From Flectonema sp. DT1601 (Eukaryota; Euglenozoa; Diplonemea; Diplonemida; Diplonemidae): DNA of 64,000 nt. The DNA is taken from contig OZ025852.1 in the NCBI GenBank assembly GCA_964019425.1, positions 316,501-380,500 of the forward strand, in the 5' to 3' direction. Positions 61,801-64,000 of this stretch are shown here, piece after piece (positions within the stretch are counted from its first letter, which is position 1; each line of letters starts with the position of its first letter). The position numbers were made by a program, and so were the translations under genes. The notes under the pieces were generated by a model. The model saw only the letters and a list, made by a program, of their open reading frames with translations. It had not been told where the DNA came from and ran no database searches.

Positions 61801-62911
61801 TAAAACAGCTGAACAGGAGGCATTAGTTCAATCACTGAAGGTCGCACTCCGTGAGGAGGGTGAACACACCGCTAGACTTGAAGGTCAACTGTCAGAAATG
61901 GCTGCAGAACAAATCCACCTGCAAGAAAGTTTACGAATTGCAACAACCAGAAAGGCCGAGTTGAATGAGCAGCTTCAGATCTCTTCTGGAGAAAAGGGAG
62001 TTCTGGAATCAAGACTCGTAAACGCTGAAACTCGAGACAAACAACTCGAACACCAACTCTCTCAAGCAATTGGAGCTAAAGACCAGGCTCTTCAATCTCG
62101 TAATAGAGTTCTAGAATTAGCGAGTGACTTAGAAATTCAAATAGCGGAATACGAAGCAAGACTTCGTGGTAACAGTCAAGAGCAAGGTAACTTAGGAGGT
62201 GCTTTAATTGTCGCTAAGGCAGAGATTGCTGAACTCAAGAAAAGCGCTGAGCGAATCACTCAACAAGCTGCAGAACAATTACGAGACTACACTCTCTCAA
62301 TGGAAAAGAGAGAAGAGAGAGCATGTGATGAGGTAACTCGAATGGAAGCTCTTTGGAAATCATCACAAGATGAATCCACTGGATTAAGAGCAAGACTTGA
62401 AGAGTACGCTATCAACAGAGGTAGTCTTCAGGGTGAAGTTGAAGCACTGAAGTCAGGAGCATCTGCGATATCAGCAGAACGAAGCTCAGCTGAACAGGAG
62501 CGAGACAAGGCACTTCATGAAGTAAATCGTCTGAACAATCGTTTGGGACAAGTAGGTGCAGAAGTTTCTGAACTTGAATCGAAGGTTCATGGAGCCACAA
62601 CATTCTCTTCAGAGTTAGAAGGTCTACTTCAACACTTGAAAACTGACTTAGTCAGCAGTCAAGAAACTGCTAAAGAAGCAAGAGCTGCACTGGTCGATCA
62701 GAAAGCTGCATCAGCCTCTGAAAGAACTACTCTTGAGGGACATATAAATGTACTCGCTGCAGGTCTTCAAGACCTAGAACATCAACTCCAAGTTGCAGCA
62801 TCGCGCTCTTCAGGTCTTGAAGATGCAGTGAAATCCAGTGAGGCTGAAGCTCTTCAGTCAATTGAGGCAACGAGTCCACTCGTACCTATTGATTCAGCAG
62901 AGAAGTTGTAA
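58805..62911 (+). CDS. Long coiled-coil protein, three exons, 1319 aa
   Basis: Exons 58805-61130, 61199-61284 and 61364-62911; total 3960 nt including stop. Joins preserve the heptad pattern: ESELS|ELRGELQS (intron 1, phase 1) and ATYAEK|VTNLANAIEEKE (intron 2, phase 0). The first 80 residues are basic and Pro/Ser/Arg-rich; nearly all the rest (from about residue 130) is continuous coiled coil rich in E, L, Q, A, S and K with no globular domain. Resembles centrosomal, flagellar or Golgi tether proteins in composition only; I cannot name a family. If intron 1 is retained the protein stops at 784 aa. Start ATG at 58805 (GGTATGG). Confidence 0.82.
61131..61198 (+). other. Coiled-coil gene intron 1
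   Basis: 68 nt; donor GTTTGT; a TATTAACAC motif that could be the branch site; the 3' end is nearly all A, ending AACAG. Confidence 0.88.
61285..61363 (+). other. Coiled-coil gene intron 2
   Basis: 79 nt; donor GTTTGT; ends TATTAACAAACAG, so a branch-like TTAAC lies only a few bases from the acceptor. No pyrimidine tract directly before the AG. Confidence 0.88.
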
Positions 62912-63055
62912 TCAGATGTTTGTTTAAATGTTGTAATAGGGTCACTTCTGCCTTGGCATCTTTTCAAAATATGAACCATAGAGCTTGTTTTTTTTGTACT
63001 TTTTTTTTTTTTTTTGCAAAATTAGAATTTATATTGTCTTGGAAGAAAATCTCCT

Positions 63056-63090
<35 letters not shown>

Positions 63091-63617
63091 ATTTCAATTT
63101 CTGTACAAATAAAAACACCGTTTAGTTATTCGCTTGAATTCATTTTTTTTTCTTCTGAGAGAGAGTTGGTACTGGTGAATAACAGGGTTCGATTTTTTTT
63201 TGTTTTTTTTTTTTAAAACAAGATGTAAGCTGTTGGCGAACGAGCTCGGTATTTTCTTCTCGCTAAATTCTTCTATATATAACTGGGGGGAGTTTTTCTT
63301 TTTTTTTTCTTCTAATCAGGTAGGTTTTCTTTTCAAAACGGGATGTTCCTTTTTATTAAAAAAAAAAAAAAAGAATTTGGCTTTATCTTAAACTATACAG
63401 AAAATAGTAATATTACACCGTGATGTTTTTGTTTGTGTCACGAAACCCCCGTGAACCGACATAAACTGATAAAGCAAAAGGAGGTTTCCGTCAACATTCT
63501 TTTTCGTTCTTACAATACTTGTTAAATGCAAAAAAAAAAGAAAAAAAAAAAAAAAAAAAGACAAATTGCGATGTTTAATTAATTGTCCCTAAAAATTATT
63601 TAAGTCGTCATGCTATG

Positions 63618-63651
<34 letters not shown>

Positions 63652-63868
63652 CTTTATCGGTTAGCTACCTGGTTATTTTAACTACCTGCTGACACCTCCA
63701 CGTCTACGGAATAACGGAATCCGGGAAATGATAGGGATTTCTGTTCCTTTTACCTCTTCTTCTTTTTTTTTTCTCCTTTTTTTTTTCTTTATTTTTTCTC
63801 AAGAGACAATATGAATGCCTTTTTTGTGGCATTGTACTCTTTGGGGAGTGGATTCCTGGCGTTTGCTT

Positions 63869-63899
<31 letters not shown>

Positions 63900-63969
63900 C
63901 CATTCCATTCACGATTTATTTCAGGAAAAAAAAAAACGAAGAGAATCAGTTGTCGATATTTTGGTGAAA
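62912..63969. other. Intergenic region
   Basis: Rich in T and A runs (near 63060, 63610 and 63870). It holds the dispersed repeat at 63427-63532. No other gene or RNA recognised. Confidence 0.6.
63427..63532 (-). repeat. Dispersed repeat, copy B
   Basis: Reverse complement of the 306-412 repeat, with a few indels. Shared blocks include GTATTGTAAGAACGAAAAAG and GCTTTATCAGTTTA. It lies about 515 bp after the coiled-coil gene. Confidence 0.8.
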
Positions 63970-64000
63970 ATGTCCCAAGGCAAGCTCAGTGAGAACAAAA
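63970..64000 (+). CDS. Possible start of a gene cut by the window edge
   Basis: ATG at 63970 in an A-rich context (GGTGAAAATGTCC) opens a frame reading MSQGKLSENK to the end. Same strand as the neighbours. Only 31 bases are visible, so this is weak. Confidence 0.3.
   Translation, partial: MSQGKLSENK

Overview
The window is nuclear DNA from a eukaryotic protist whose lineage I cannot fix. Evidence: GT-AG introns; a nearly full-length spliceosomal PRP8; an oligosaccharyltransferase subunit (OST48); a wybutosine-type tRNA-modification protein; LSU rRNA fragments; and AT-rich intergenic DNA full of A/T homopolymers (up to 45 A) around coding regions of more balanced composition. Genes are intron-poor. 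TAA, TAG and TGA all end reading frames, so the code looks standard. Every confident host gene from 9.2 kb to 62.9 kb is on the + strand; only one probable gene (5.75-6.98 kb) is on the - strand.

Layout. 1-9 kb is accessory DNA: a tandem-repeat array split by a Mutator-like element (492-1965) that carries LSU rRNA and a tRNA-like sequence; more tandem repeats; a decayed piggyBac element with TTAA target duplications (3684-5408); a coiled-coil gene on the - strand; and a small MITE inside a tandem duplication. 9.2-11.7 kb holds OST48 and an EF-hand protein whose last exon lies behind an intron. 13.5-14.8 kb is a second, inverted copy of the Mutator-like element. 15.1-18.0 kb encodes a membrane sulfotransferase-glycosyltransferase fusion. 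19.7-23.7 kb holds a small SHIPPO-motif protein and a three-domain TYW4/TYW5-like protein. 25.2 kb has an LSU rRNA fragment. 26.3-44.2 kb is a tandem array of five nearly identical secreted GH3 genes (beta-xylosidase-like), flanked by remnants of further repeat units. 45.7-48.3 kb has a tRNA-derived SINE with unusually long flanking duplications, inserted at the start codon of a gene I cannot identify. 49.1-56.2 kb is PRP8 (three exons). 56.7-58.5 kb is a KDG-kinase/KDPG-aldolase-like fusion. 58.8-62.9 kb is a three-exon, 1319-residue coiled-coil protein. A further gene may begin at 63970.

Taken together, the GH3 array (secreted xylo-oligosaccharide hydrolysis) and the KDG-kinase fusion (uronate/Entner-Doudoroff sugar acids) suggest a heterotroph living on plant or algal cell-wall polysaccharides; this is inference. 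The sulfotransferase-glycosyltransferase and OST48 belong to the secretory pathway. The most unusual items are: (i) TIR transposons whose body is rearranged LSU rRNA, one copy also carrying a segment matching the PRP8 upstream region; (ii) GH3 copies that differ by an all-nonsynonymous block beside the catalytic nucleophile, alternating along the array; (iii) an aldolase domain lacking its Schiff-base lysine, fused to a sugar kinase; (iv) introns with GTTTGT donors and A-rich rather than pyrimidine-rich 3' ends.
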